Assembly: GCA_947259485.1 (NCBI GenBank)
Contig: CAMYLU010000027.1
Span: 1 to 40,897 of the forward strand
Source: an uncultured Gammaproteobacteria bacterium
Lineage (GTDB): Bacteria > Pseudomonadota > Gammaproteobacteria > GCA-001735895
Direction: 5' to 3'
DNA: 40,897 nt
The notes under the pieces are model-generated. The model worked only from the letters and a program-made list of their open reading frames with translations. It did not search any database and was not told the origin of the DNA. Below, piece by piece: positions 7,398-15,687 of the stretch (positions within the stretch are counted from its first letter, which is position 1; every line of letters starts with the position of its first letter). The position numbers were made by a program, and so were the translations under genes.

Positions 7398-8384
7398 ATG
7401 AAAGCCCCTGGTACTCCCGCAAATGAAAAGGAACGCCTCAAGACGTTGCGTTCCACCGATATTCTCGATACCGATCCTGAGGAACGTTTCGATCGGTTAA
7501 CACGCATGGCCCAAAGGTTTTTCGGAGTCTCGATCGCCCTGGTTAGCCTGGTCGATGAAAACCGCCAATGGTTTAAATCTAAAGCCGGCCTCGATGCCTG
7601 CGAAACCGGGCGTGATATCTCGTTTTGCGGTCATGCCATTCTCGGTAACGATATTTTTATCATTGAAGATGCGCTTGAAGATGAGCGCTTTGCCGATAAT
7701 CCGCTGGTCACCGGCGAACCGAAGATTCGCTTCTACGCAGGCGCACCGCTGCGCTACCTGGATGGCAATAAACTGGGTACGCTTTGCATCATCGACCAGA
7801 AACCGCGCACCATGCAAGAAGAAGATTGCACCATGCTGCGCGACCTGGCCGAAATGGCGGAAGGCGAGTTGAGCGCAATCCAGCTTGCAACGATCGATGA
7901 CCTGACCAAGATTTCGAATCGTCGGGGATTTATCTCGTTGGCACAAAACAGCATCAACCTGTGTGCTCGCCAGGGCACACCGGTATCGATGGTTTTCCTG
8001 GATCTCGATAAGTTCAAACCGATCAACGACCAGTTTGGCCATGCCGAGGGTGATCACGCGCTGGTCGCGTTTGCCGAACTGATGCGCAAATCGTTTCGCG
8101 ATTCAGACGTGTTTGCGCGCATCGGCGGTGACGAGTTCGTGGTGCTGCTGACCAACACGGAAAAGGATCACGCAGCCGAGATCGTGGCGCGTTTTCGTGG
8201 CCAGGTTGAAGCCTATAGTGCCCAGGCGAAGCGGGGCTATGATCTCTGTTTTTCCGACGGCATTGTCAGCATGCTACCCGACCAGGATGCACTGGTTGAC
8301 GACCTGTTGCGCGAGGCCGACGTGCTGATGTATGAAAAAAAGATGGGTAATCCGCAGCCGCCCAGGATGGCCAAACAAGCCTGA
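7398..8384 (+). CDS. GAF-GGDEF diguanylate cyclase
   Basis: A soluble 328-residue protein. The N-terminal part (about 20-160) is a GAF domain of the type often seen before GGDEF domains, with RDISFCGHAI and GAPLRYLDGNKLGTLCIID. The C-terminal GGDEF domain starts near TIDDLTKISNRRGF and carries an intact GGDEF at 243-247. The inhibitory RxxD site (Arg234-Asp237) sits five residues upstream, as expected for product feedback. It should make cyclic di-GMP from two GTP in response to a small-molecule or redox cue sensed by GAF. There is no membrane segment, and no EAL or PilZ partner nearby. Confidence 0.93.
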   Translation: MKAPGTPANEKERLKTLRSTDILDTDPEERFDRLTRMAQRFFGVSIALVSLVDENRQWFKSKAGLDACETGRDISFCGHAILGNDIFIIEDALEDERFADNPLVTGEPKIRFYAGAPLRYLDGNKLGTLCIIDQKPRTMQEEDCTMLRDLAEMAEGELSAIQLATIDDLTKISNRRGFISLAQNSINLCARQGTPVSMVFLDLDKFKPINDQFGHAEGDHALVAFAELMRKSFRDSDVFARIGGDEFVVLLTNTEKDHAAEIVARFRGQVEAYSAQAKRGYDLCFSDGIVSMLPDQDALVDDLLREADVLMYEKKMGNPQPPRMAKQA

Positions 8385-8455
8385 TCCCCCCCGTTTCCAG
8401 CAGCGTATTGAGAGATGTTAGACTGTGAAGCTCTCAATCCACTGGAAGTCACAGC

Positions 8456-9313
8456 ATGAATTGCAAACCCCGGCGCCAGAAGCTGCGCGAAATATTTAAT
8501 GGCACCCGATGTATTCATCCGGGCTCAGTTTATGATCCGATATCGGCGCGCGTGGCCGAGGACCTGGGCTTCGAAGCTGGCATGTTTGCCGGATCGATTG
8601 CTTCTCTCACCGTGTTGGGGGCGCCCGATATCATCGTCCTGACCCTGTCGGAGTTTGCCGACCAGGCGCATCGCATCTGCCGTGCTGGCGAGTTACCGTT
8701 GATTGTCGATGCGGATCACGGCTATGGCAATGCACTCAACGTCAAGCGCACGGTTGAAGAACTGGAGACCGCGGGTGTGGCCTGCCTGACGATCGAAGAT
8801 ACCCTGCTGCCGAAACGTTTCGGCTGCAGCGCTGCCGAGTTTCTCGAAATTCCCGAGGGCGTCGGCAAGATGAAAGCGGCGTTGGCTGGTCGTCAGGATC
8901 CCGAACTGATTATCCTCGGGCGCACCAGTGCGGTCGGTCCAAACGGTGTCGAAGACGGCATCAGGCGCGCGCAGGCCTATCTCGATGCCGGGGTAGACGG
9001 CATTATGTTTGTCGGTGTTAAAACACGCGCGGAACTGGAAGCGATCGCCAGCGCACTCGAGGCACCGATCATGCTCGGTGGTTCGGGTGCCGAGTTACAG
9101 GACCTGGATCACCTGGGCCATTGCGGGGTCAGGATCAGCCTGCAGGGGCATCAACCCTTCATGGCCGCGGTGCAGGCGATGCACGATACGCTGAAAGCCC
9201 TGCGCGCAGGAACCCCGCCGTCGCAACTCGAAGGCATCGCCGGCGCTGATTTAATGAAGCAGGTTACCCGTGATGCTGATTACCAGGCCTGGCAGGAAGA
9301 GTTTCTGTCCTGA
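8456..9313 (+). CDS. Isocitrate lyase/PEP mutase superfamily, oxaloacetate-decarboxylase-like
   Basis: A (beta/alpha)8 lyase of 285 residues. The Mg2+/substrate motif VDADHGYGN (Asp85, Asp87) and the following IEDTLLPKRFG place it with the Pseudomonas aeruginosa PA4872-type oxaloacetate decarboxylases rather than with PrpB or isocitrate lyase, whose catalytic Cys loop is absent. The near-N-terminal VYDPISARVAEDLGFE and AGSIASLTVLGAP match that group as I recall it. The likely reaction is oxaloacetate to pyruvate plus CO2 in the cytosol; related enzymes act on other 2-oxo acids, so the substrate is inferred. It is probably a monocistronic gene, ending in a palindrome shared with convergent gshA. 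Confidence 0.85.
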   Translation: MNCKPRRQKLREIFNGTRCIHPGSVYDPISARVAEDLGFEAGMFAGSIASLTVLGAPDIIVLTLSEFADQAHRICRAGELPLIVDADHGYGNALNVKRTVEELETAGVACLTIEDTLLPKRFGCSAAEFLEIPEGVGKMKAALAGRQDPELIILGRTSAVGPNGVEDGIRRAQAYLDAGVDGIMFVGVKTRAELEAIASALEAPIMLGGSGAELQDLDHLGHCGVRISLQGHQPFMAAVQAMHDTLKALRAGTPPSQLEGIAGADLMKQVTRDADYQAWQEEFLS

Positions 9314-9348
9314 CAGTGGATATAAAGCAGTCATCCCCTATATCTGGA

Positions 9349-9369
9349 TCCCGCGGTTAAACCGCGGGA
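9349..9369. repeat. REP-like hairpin between convergent genes
   Basis: TCCCGCGGTT (9349-9358) and AACCGCGGGA (9360-9369) form a perfect 10-base stem with a single-base loop, followed by CGAC. It lies in the 89-base space between the lyase stop (9313) and the gshA stop (9403), so a bidirectional terminator role is plausible. The sequence belongs to the same family as the copies near 2.6, 4.1 and 7.1 kb. Confidence 0.7.
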
Positions 9370-9402
9370 CGACAGTGGTGGAGCGCAAAAATTTATTTAT
9401 AG

Positions 9403-10977
9403 TCAGGTCTGGGCGAAGTAGTTTTGCAGGAAGGTTTCGAACGAGATATCGTCAGCGGCCTCGATGGCATGCTGTTTGTCGATCGAGCTGCGCGCCGTCT
9501 TCTCGAATTCGGCCATATCATCGGCAGTTAGCGGTCGTTCCGCAAACCACTGCTGATGCTCTTGCGACTTGCGCAACGCGAAATGGTAAAACTCTTCCTT
9601 GTTGTCGGCCATGTCAGCGAGCATTCTGGCAGAGGGGGTCAGGTCCGCATCGGCAATCTTGGCGCGCTGTTTTTGCAGCGCGTCGCAGTAACAGTGCAGC
9701 TCGGCATCCTTGTCCAGCAGGTCACAGCCTGCTGTCATCTGGTCCAAAATTTCGTTTGCCCAGTCACGCAGTAACACTTCTCCACCGGCGCGTCGCAATT
9801 TCAATGCGGGGTCGCGACCCCGTTCGGCAACCGCGTTGATGTTGTGCTTGATCTCAACCAGCTCGGCATCGTCGTAGGGGTCGCTGGGAGAAAGTAAACT
9901 GAACAGCAAAAACGATTCCAGGAAGCGCATCTGTTCTTCGCTGATACCGAGCGGCTGGTAGGCGTTGACGTCGAGCGAACGCAGCTCGATATAGGCCACG
10001 CCGCGCTTCGCCAGCGCGAGCGATGGTTTCTCTTCACCCTGCAGGATCTGTTTCGGTCGAACACTCGAGTAATACTCGTTTTCAATCTGCAGGATGTTGG
10101 CATTCAGCTGTTGCCACTTGCCGTCCCGTATCAGCTCAATGTTTTCGTACTCGGGGTAGGGCGTCGAAATCGCGTGCGCCAGGCTGTCGACGTAACCCTG
10201 CAGGCTGTTGTAATCAACCTTGATGCCGGCCTCGCCTTCCTTGTTGTTCTGGTAACCGATATCACCGACGCGCAACGAGGTTGCGTAGGGTGCGTAATAG
10301 GAATACTTGAACCATTTTTTAAGCGAAGTTGGAGAGGCACCGAGGAAGGATGCGCAAATTGCCGGTGATGCACCGAACAGGTAGGGCACCAGCCAGCCGA
10401 AGCGCTGCAGGTTGCGCACCATGCCGATGTAGGACTCGGAAATAAAGGTCCCTGGATCGCGCTCGTCGCCGAGTATCGACTGGTACAGCGACCAGAATTC
10501 TTCGGGATAGGAATAGTTGAAATGGACCCCGGCGATAGCCTGCATCATGCGTCCGTAACGATGCCCGAGACCCCTGCGGTAGGCGGATTTCATCTGTGCC
10601 GCGTTGGAGGTACCGTACTCGGCGATAGGTATACTCGCATCACCCTCGACCACGCAGGGCATACTGGTGGCCCACAGGATTTCATTATCCAGCTGGCTGT
10701 AAACATAGCGGTGGGTGTCGTCGAGAAACTGCAGCGTATCGGCAAAATGATTGAACGGTGGAGTCACAAGCTCCAGCAGTGCCTCCGAGTAATCGGTAGT
10801 GATGCTGGGATGCGTGAGTGCGGAACCCAGGGCTAGCGGATGGGGTGTCTGCGCGATGCTGCCACCGACCGCGACGCGCAGGCTTTCTTTTTCGAGACCG
10901 ACCTTGCGACCCTGCAAAACTTTCCTGATGTCGCTGTTGAGCAATTGCGCGACACGGTTTTCGATAACGGGATTCAA
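9403..10977 (-). CDS. gshA: Glutamate-cysteine ligase
   Basis: A 524-residue protein of the proteobacterial class I family, which joins glutamate to cysteine using ATP as the first and rate-limiting step of glutathione synthesis. Readable landmarks are GLEKESLRV near the N-terminus (substrate-binding Glu residues), HFNYSYPEEFW in the middle and GVAYIELRSLDVNAYQPLGI, the ATP/Mg2+ region. The length agrees with E. coli GshA (518). The start is TTG at 10977; an ATG at 10982 is out of frame and closes at once. gshB is not in the window. The gene is alone on its strand here. Confidence 0.95.
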   Translation of the reverse strand: MNPVIENRVAQLLNSDIRKVLQGRKVGLEKESLRVAVGGSIAQTPHPLALGSALTHPSITTDYSEALLELVTPPFNHFADTLQFLDDTHRYVYSQLDNEILWATSMPCVVEGDASIPIAEYGTSNAAQMKSAYRRGLGHRYGRMMQAIAGVHFNYSYPEEFWSLYQSILGDERDPGTFISESYIGMVRNLQRFGWLVPYLFGASPAICASFLGASPTSLKKWFKYSYYAPYATSLRVGDIGYQNNKEGEAGIKVDYNSLQGYVDSLAHAISTPYPEYENIELIRDGKWQQLNANILQIENEYYSSVRPKQILQGEEKPSLALAKRGVAYIELRSLDVNAYQPLGISEEQMRFLESFLLFSLLSPSDPYDDAELVEIKHNINAVAERGRDPALKLRRAGGEVLLRDWANEILDQMTAGCDLLDKDAELHCYCDALQKQRAKIADADLTPSARMLADMADNKEEFYHFALRKSQEHQQWFAERPLTADDMAEFEKTARSSIDKQHAIEAADDISFETFLQNYFAQT

Positions 10978-11055
10978 TTCATCGTCCTGGATTGTGAATG
11001 ATCGTGATTGTGCCTAGGTCAACTGGCAGATGCAAAAAAATCGAGACTCGATCCT

Positions 11056-12231
11056 CTAGCTGGCTTGCAGCTGGCTTTGCACCAGCGTTACCCAGAAATC
11101 GGCGCCGATGCCGAGGATTTCGTCGTTAAAATCGTAAGCCGGGTTATGCAAACTGCAGCCGCCAACGCCTTCTTCGCCATTACCCAGTAATAAATAAGCT
11201 CCCGGGCGGGCTTGCAACATGTAACCGAAATCTTCGGAGGCCATGACCGGGCGACTGTTGCCGACGACATTTTCCGCACCGACGACGGTGCCGGCCACGC
11301 TGGCCGCGATCTGGGCCTCATCGGGGGTGTTGATCGTTGGTACGAAATTGCGTCGGTAACTGAATTCGTAGGTCGCACCATGGGCAGCACAGATTCCGCT
11401 GACGATACGTTCCATGGTGTGCTCGATGTGGTCCTGCACTGCCGTGGTCAGCGAGCGGGTATCACCTTTCAATATCACTTGCCCCGGCACCACGTTGACC
11501 GTGCCGTTGGTGAGGAACTCGGTGAACGATACGACCGCGTTATCGATCGGGTCGAGGGTACGTGACACCAGTGATTGCATCGCGCTGACAATTTCGGCGC
11601 CGATGACGATGGTGTCCTTGCCCAGATGCGGCATCGCCGCGTGGCAGCCGATGCCGTTGATGGTGATTTCGAAATTATCCTCGGCGGCCATGATGGAGCC
11701 GGCACGGACCGCGAACTTTCCAGTTGCGAGCGATGGAAAATTGTGGATCGCGTAAACCGCATCGACCGGGAAGCGTTCAAACAGACCATCCTCGATCATC
11801 GCCTTCGCACCATCGCCATGCTCCTCGGCCGGCTGAAAAATAAATACCGCGGTACCGTCGAACTCGCCTTCACTGGCAAGGTACTGGGCTGCGCCGAGCA
11901 GCATCGCGGTGTGACCGTCGTGTCCGCAGGCATGCATTTTACCCTCGCTGACCGAGCGATGTTCGAAGGTGTTTTGTTCCAGGATCTTGAGCGCGTCCAT
12001 ATCGGCGCGTAACCCGATCGCTCGCTCGCTGCTGCCTTTTTTGAGCACCCCGACGACACCGGTGTTACCAATGGATGTGTGGACTTCCAGCCCGAACCCG
12101 GTCAGAAGTTCAGCCACCTTGCCAGCCGTGCGTTGCTCCTCGAAGGCAAGTTCAGGGTGGCGATGGAAATCGTGTCGCCATGCCTGCATGGTTGCATGGA
12201 GGGTTTCGGTATAGGAGGTAAACTTGGTCAT
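11056..12231 (-). CDS. M20-family amidohydrolase (hippurate hydrolase/N-acyl-amino-acid deacylase type)
   Basis: A 391-residue cytosolic metal hydrolase. The dinuclear site is readable: DFHRHPELAFEE at the N-terminus, HACGHDGHTAM (Cys102, His104), QPAEEHGDGAKA (Glu136-Glu137), His163 in AIHNFPS, and a C-terminal SLHNPAYDFND. The dimerisation lid lies between about residues 185 and 295. Family members remove acyl groups from amino acids (hippurate, N-acetyl-amino acids, indole-acetyl conjugates). It is transcribed divergently from the M24-ectC operon across only 37 bases, so shared regulation is likely, and an N-acetyl-diaminobutyrate-like substrate is a reasonable inference. Confidence 0.9.
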   Translation of the reverse strand: MTKFTSYTETLHATMQAWRHDFHRHPELAFEEQRTAGKVAELLTGFGLEVHTSIGNTGVVGVLKKGSSERAIGLRADMDALKILEQNTFEHRSVSEGKMHACGHDGHTAMLLGAAQYLASEGEFDGTAVFIFQPAEEHGDGAKAMIEDGLFERFPVDAVYAIHNFPSLATGKFAVRAGSIMAAEDNFEITINGIGCHAAMPHLGKDTIVIGAEIVSAMQSLVSRTLDPIDNAVVSFTEFLTNGTVNVVPGQVILKGDTRSLTTAVQDHIEHTMERIVSGICAAHGATYEFSYRRNFVPTINTPDEAQIAASVAGTVVGAENVVGNSRPVMASEDFGYMLQARPGAYLLLGNGEEGVGGCSLHNPAYDFNDEILGIGADFWVTLVQSQLQAS

Positions 12232-12268
12232 GGTGTAAAGTACCGCTAAAGTTTGGCGTTATATAATC

Positions 12269-13423
12269 ATGTTCGAACAACATTTGCAGCAACTCAGGGC
12301 AAAACTGGCCGAATCCGGCATCGATGTCGCGTTAATTACCGATGACGATTCGGTCTATTACTATACCGGCTACTACGACTATCTTCACATGGAGTTTGGT
12401 CGGCCGACGATACTGGTTGTTCCGGCCGATGGTGAAAGCCTGCTCATTACCCCGTCGATAGATTTGAACATGGCACTCGAAAATGCCGTGGTAGACCGCA
12501 TCGAGGCCTGGAATGACGGGCTCGGAAATGAATGGCGCGAACATATCCCCGGCAAACTGAAAGGGGCCTCCAGGATTGCCATCGAAATACACAAGATGCC
12601 AGCGTTGGTGCGTGCTTACGTTGATTCATTGGTCGATGCGAGCAGTCTTGAAGACCTTACGTCGTTGGTTTCCGCAATGCGCATGATTAAATCGGACCAG
12701 GAACTGCAGCTGGCTCGACACGCCGGTGCGGTTGCCAACGCGATGATGGAGGCGGGACGCGAGGCCCTTGCCGATGGCGTGGCCGAGTACGAAGTCGCAC
12801 TGGCGACGTCACGGGCCGGCACTGCCAGGTCAGCAGAATTATTGAAGCAGCACTACGGCACGACCCAGATGTCGCCGAATACCCATTTCCTGCAGATCAT
12901 GGCGTCGGGAAAAGACATTATCAAAACCCATCACCGCGCTTCGAATAAAGTCATGCGTCATGGCGAACCCGTATTCCTGTGTTTCTGTGGCATGACTAAT
13001 TTTCACAAGTTCAAACTTGGCTTTGACCGCACTTTCTGGATTGGCGAAATCGAGGATAAGTCGCAGGAAAAAATCTACCAGGTTGCACTCGACAGCCAGA
13101 CCGCGGCTTTAAAGGCATTGCGCCCGGGGGTCCCCGCTGAAGACGTGCATGCGGCCTATGCCGAGGTGATTCAAGGCGCGGGATACGACTACCCGTTTCG
13201 GTGCGGGCGTGGCACGGGGTTCAGTTTCCTGGAGCAACCTCAACTGGTAGTCGGCGATAAAACCGTATTGCAACCGAACATGGTGCTTGCCGTGGACGGG
13301 TCGGTCAGCACGGACAGTTTCAGGGCGCAGGTGGGTGACAGCTTTATCCTGACCGAAGACGGGTACGAAGCGATCACGGCGCACCCGAAATCAATCGATG
13401 ATGTGATCGTAAACCAGGGGTAA
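12269..13423 (+). CDS. M24 (creatinase/prolidase) fold hydrolase, DoeA/EutD-like candidate
   Basis: A 384-residue protein with the creatinase-type two-domain layout: an N-terminal domain (1-135) with YYYTGYYDYLHMEFGRPTILV, then a pita-bread domain. The five metal ligands of M24 peptidases are mostly missing. The LIDAG Asp is replaced by LCFCG (237-241), the GHG His by Arg314 in GRGTGF, and the last Glu by Gln354; only Asp253 and Asp343 stand near ligand positions. Metal-free hydrolysis is known in this fold for creatinase and, as I recall, for ectoine hydrolase EutD/DoeA. With ectC only 4 bases downstream, ring opening of ectoine or a related cyclic amidine is the favoured inference. It could instead be a degenerate Xaa-Pro peptidase. 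Confidence 0.75.
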   Translation: MFEQHLQQLRAKLAESGIDVALITDDDSVYYYTGYYDYLHMEFGRPTILVVPADGESLLITPSIDLNMALENAVVDRIEAWNDGLGNEWREHIPGKLKGASRIAIEIHKMPALVRAYVDSLVDASSLEDLTSLVSAMRMIKSDQELQLARHAGAVANAMMEAGREALADGVAEYEVALATSRAGTARSAELLKQHYGTTQMSPNTHFLQIMASGKDIIKTHHRASNKVMRHGEPVFLCFCGMTNFHKFKLGFDRTFWIGEIEDKSQEKIYQVALDSQTAALKALRPGVPAEDVHAAYAEVIQGAGYDYPFRCGRGTGFSFLEQPQLVVGDKTVLQPNMVLAVDGSVSTDSFRAQVGDSFILTEDGYEAITAHPKSIDDVIVNQG

Positions 13424-13427
13424 TGCC

Positions 13428-13814
13428 ATGATCGTAAAATCATTAAACGAAATAATCGACACGGATCGGGACGTGCGCGGGCCGGTGTGGGCGAGCCGGC
13501 GGTTTTTGCTGGCCGAAGATGGTGTCGGTTTCACGCTGACCGAAACCACGACCGAGGCCGGTGCCGAGCAGGTGCTCTGGTATAAGCATCATATCGAGGC
13601 CAACTATGTCATCGAAGGGGAGGGCGAGGTCGAGAACATGGCGACCGGTGAAGTTTTTGCGCTCAAACCCGGCTCGATGTACCTGCTCGATCAGCACGAC
13701 AAACACCGCCTGAAATCGTTCACGCGCATGCGCCTGGTCTGCGTGTTCACACCAGCGCTTACCGGTCGCGAGACCCATGACAAAGATGGTGCCTACGCGC
13801 CACCCGCCGACTAA
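13428..13814 (+). CDS. ectC: L-ectoine synthase (EctC), solitary
   Basis: A 128-residue cupin, the normal EctC length. The predicted iron ligands Glu57, Tyr85 and His93 occur at the same numbers as in the structurally studied Paenibacillus lautus enzyme. Other remembered active-site positions also match (Trp21, Arg25, Thr40, Tyr52, His55, Phe107, Glu115, His117); position 38 is Thr instead of Asn. Hallmark motifs are YKHHIEANYVIEGEGEVE and PGSMYLLDQHDKH. EctC cyclises N-gamma-acetyl-diaminobutyrate to the compatible solute ectoine. There is no ectA, ectB or ask_ect beside it; the gene follows an M24 hydrolase by 4 bases with AGGGG as ribosome site. It may work on externally supplied precursor or in a reverse or variant reaction. 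Confidence 0.92.
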   Translation: MIVKSLNEIIDTDRDVRGPVWASRRFLLAEDGVGFTLTETTTEAGAEQVLWYKHHIEANYVIEGEGEVENMATGEVFALKPGSMYLLDQHDKHRLKSFTRMRLVCVFTPALTGRETHDKDGAYAPPAD

Positions 13815-14022
13815 CTATTTAATTAACCCAGGGATTTCCCAATACTCAACGCCATGGTTAGCGGCGTTGCGCTAGCGACATTTTTTGCCTGAATCTTTAT
13901 TCGAATCGAGCGGCTTGCCGTTCTCGGTATCGTAATCTGTTTCTTTAGTTTTCCACAAATTCCCTGAATTTTCGTGGATTTATTCTATTAATTACAGATT
14001 AGAGATCGATTTGAATTTAGAG

Positions 14023-15105
14023 ATGATTACAAAAAGATACTTACTGGTTGCCGCTTTATCTGTTTTACATTTGTGCTCTATATCCGCATCCGCCGGGGTT
14101 TATAAGTACCAGGATGAAAACGGTAAATGGCATTTCACCGATCAGCCGCCTAAAAACAAGGCGAACACCGCGGTTACCGCGACTACCACCACCAGCAAAG
14201 TCAAGGCCGACCTCAAGGATGACCTGCACCAGGCCTTCAAACCTGCCTCGAAAATTGACGAGGCATCGCTTTCGGTGGTTACTGTTGTTACCTCCGCCGG
14301 TTCCGGTTCGGGTTTTTTCGTGACCAGTGACGGGTACATCATTACCAATCGTCACGTGGTCAGGCCAACGACATCGAGCCAGGCGAAAGACACCAAAGCG
14401 CAGCTCGCCGAATGGAAACAACGGCTCGATGATTTCAAGCTTGATCTCGAGGATGACGAAGAACGCCTCGAGGAGATGAAGCAGACCATCGACGAAGACC
14501 GCGATTACATGGAGTCGAGCCAGGCGTCAGAAAAACACAAGACGCAGTACCTGCGTTATGTTAAACGCTATAAAAAGAACAAGGACATACACGAAGCCAA
14601 TGTCAAAAAGTACCGCAAGCAGGAAAAGGAATACAAAAAGGAAAAATCAGAGTTTGGATTCAGTAGCAGCCTGAGTAACTTTTCCAGGAAATTTACCATC
14701 ACCCTCAAGGATGGCAAAAAATTGAAGGCGAAGCTGGTTAAAATCAGCAAGGATCATGACCTGGCGCTGTTAAAGCTGGATAACTACACCACGCCATTTT
14801 TAACGCTATCAGAACAGCGTTATCCCAAGCAGGGCACCAAGGTTTTCGCAATTGGAAGCCCGTTTGGAATTACCGATGCGTTAACCACAGGGATTGTCAC
14901 CAAGTCCAGCCAGAAGGCGCTTTTCACCGATGCCCAAATTTTGCCGGGTAACAGTGGAGGGCCATTGGTCAATGCCGACGGCGAGGTACTGGGCGTTAAT
15001 ACGGCGGTGCTATCGGCGGCCCAGAATGCGGATGGCCTGGGCGTGGCTGTTTACGCATCGCATATTCGCAGTGAATTCGCGCGTAACCTGGGCGGTAAAC
15101 TTTAA
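14023..15105 (+). CDS. Exported DUF4124-S1C trypsin-like serine protease with helical insertion
   Basis: From the ATG at 14023 (360 residues; a TTG at 14011 is possible) there is a signal peptide ending SISASA. A DUF4124 module follows (VYKYQDENGKWHFTDQPP), then a trypsin-like domain. The catalytic triad reads His111 (TNRHVV), Asp246 (DHDLALLKLD) and Ser311 (LPGNSGGPL). His and Asp are about 135 residues apart instead of about 30 in DegP, because a highly charged, Lys/Glu-rich, probably coiled-coil segment (about 117-217) is inserted between them. There is no PDZ domain. The protein should be periplasmic or envelope-bound. The gene is monocistronic, convergent with ytoQ. Confidence 0.88.
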   Translation: MITKRYLLVAALSVLHLCSISASAGVYKYQDENGKWHFTDQPPKNKANTAVTATTTTSKVKADLKDDLHQAFKPASKIDEASLSVVTVVTSAGSGSGFFVTSDGYIITNRHVVRPTTSSQAKDTKAQLAEWKQRLDDFKLDLEDDEERLEEMKQTIDEDRDYMESSQASEKHKTQYLRYVKRYKKNKDIHEANVKKYRKQEKEYKKEKSEFGFSSSLSNFSRKFTITLKDGKKLKAKLVKISKDHDLALLKLDNYTTPFLTLSEQRYPKQGTKVFAIGSPFGITDALTTGIVTKSSQKALFTDAQILPGNSGGPLVNADGEVLGVNTAVLSAAQNADGLGVAVYASHIRSEFARNLGGKL

Positions 15106-15139
15106 AGTTTTAATTTACTGGAATTTTGCCTGGCCCAGG

Positions 15140-15580
15140 TCAGTCTTTAATCACGTAGTTTAAGATTTCCACCACCTGTGCCGGTGTCTCGGCCCAGGCC
15201 ATCGCGGCGGCGTCAACCTCCTTCAGCGGATGCACGATATCCTCATCGTGCAACGTGATGTAGGGCTTGCCGATGGCAGCGCAGTAACCAGCATCGAACG
15301 CCGCGTTCCACTGCTTGTACTTGTCCCCAAACCGCACGATGGCGACATCGCATCTTTCGAGCAAGGTTTTAGTGCGGATTCCATTAACCTTGGAGGACTT
15401 GTGATCGCGCCAGTAGCCCGGCACCTGGGGCTTCAGCAAATCACCCGCGGCATCGCTGGCGTCGTGATCGGTCACGGGTGACGTGAACTCCACCGGTAAA
15501 TCGAGTTTGCCGGCGCCTTCGATAATCTGATCGCGCCAGTCGCTGTGTATTTCACCTGAGAGGTAAACGGTCCAGGTCAT
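15140..15580 (-). CDS. ytoQ: YtoQ family protein
   Basis: A 146-residue cytosolic protein matching the YtoQ family in length and in signature phrases: VYLSGEIHSDWRDQI at the start, VPGYWRDHKSSKVNGIRT, and CDVAIVRFGDKYKQWNAAFD. The pattern recalls nucleoside 2-deoxyribosyltransferase-like Rossmann folds (SGEI, WN..FDAGY), but the family has no established function. AGGAG precedes the ATG at 5-6 bases. It is transcribed away from the MscK-like gene, and the 107 bases between hold both promoters. Confidence 0.9.
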   Translation of the reverse strand: MTWTVYLSGEIHSDWRDQIIEGAGKLDLPVEFTSPVTDHDASDAAGDLLKPQVPGYWRDHKSSKVNGIRTKTLLERCDVAIVRFGDKYKQWNAAFDAGYCAAIGKPYITLHDEDIVHPLKEVDAAAMAWAETPAQVVEILNYVIKD

Positions 15581-15687
15581 TGGTTACTCCTGCTTAGATT
15601 AATATCTTTGATCTAACTATGCTCGCGTCGTAGATCTCCTCCGCAAGCATAGTATTTATTCATTCAACAAACAAAGACAATGGTAAG

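Noticed and set aside
9270-9839. Long plus-strand frame overlapping the 3' end of gshA
   Set aside because: It is antisense to the well-conserved gshA reading frame and is rich in Arg and Ser, a typical shadow frame.
12262-12267. TATAAT before the M24 gene as a promoter -10 box
   Set aside because: It ends one base before the ATG, has no -35 partner at proper distance and would place the transcript start inside the gene.
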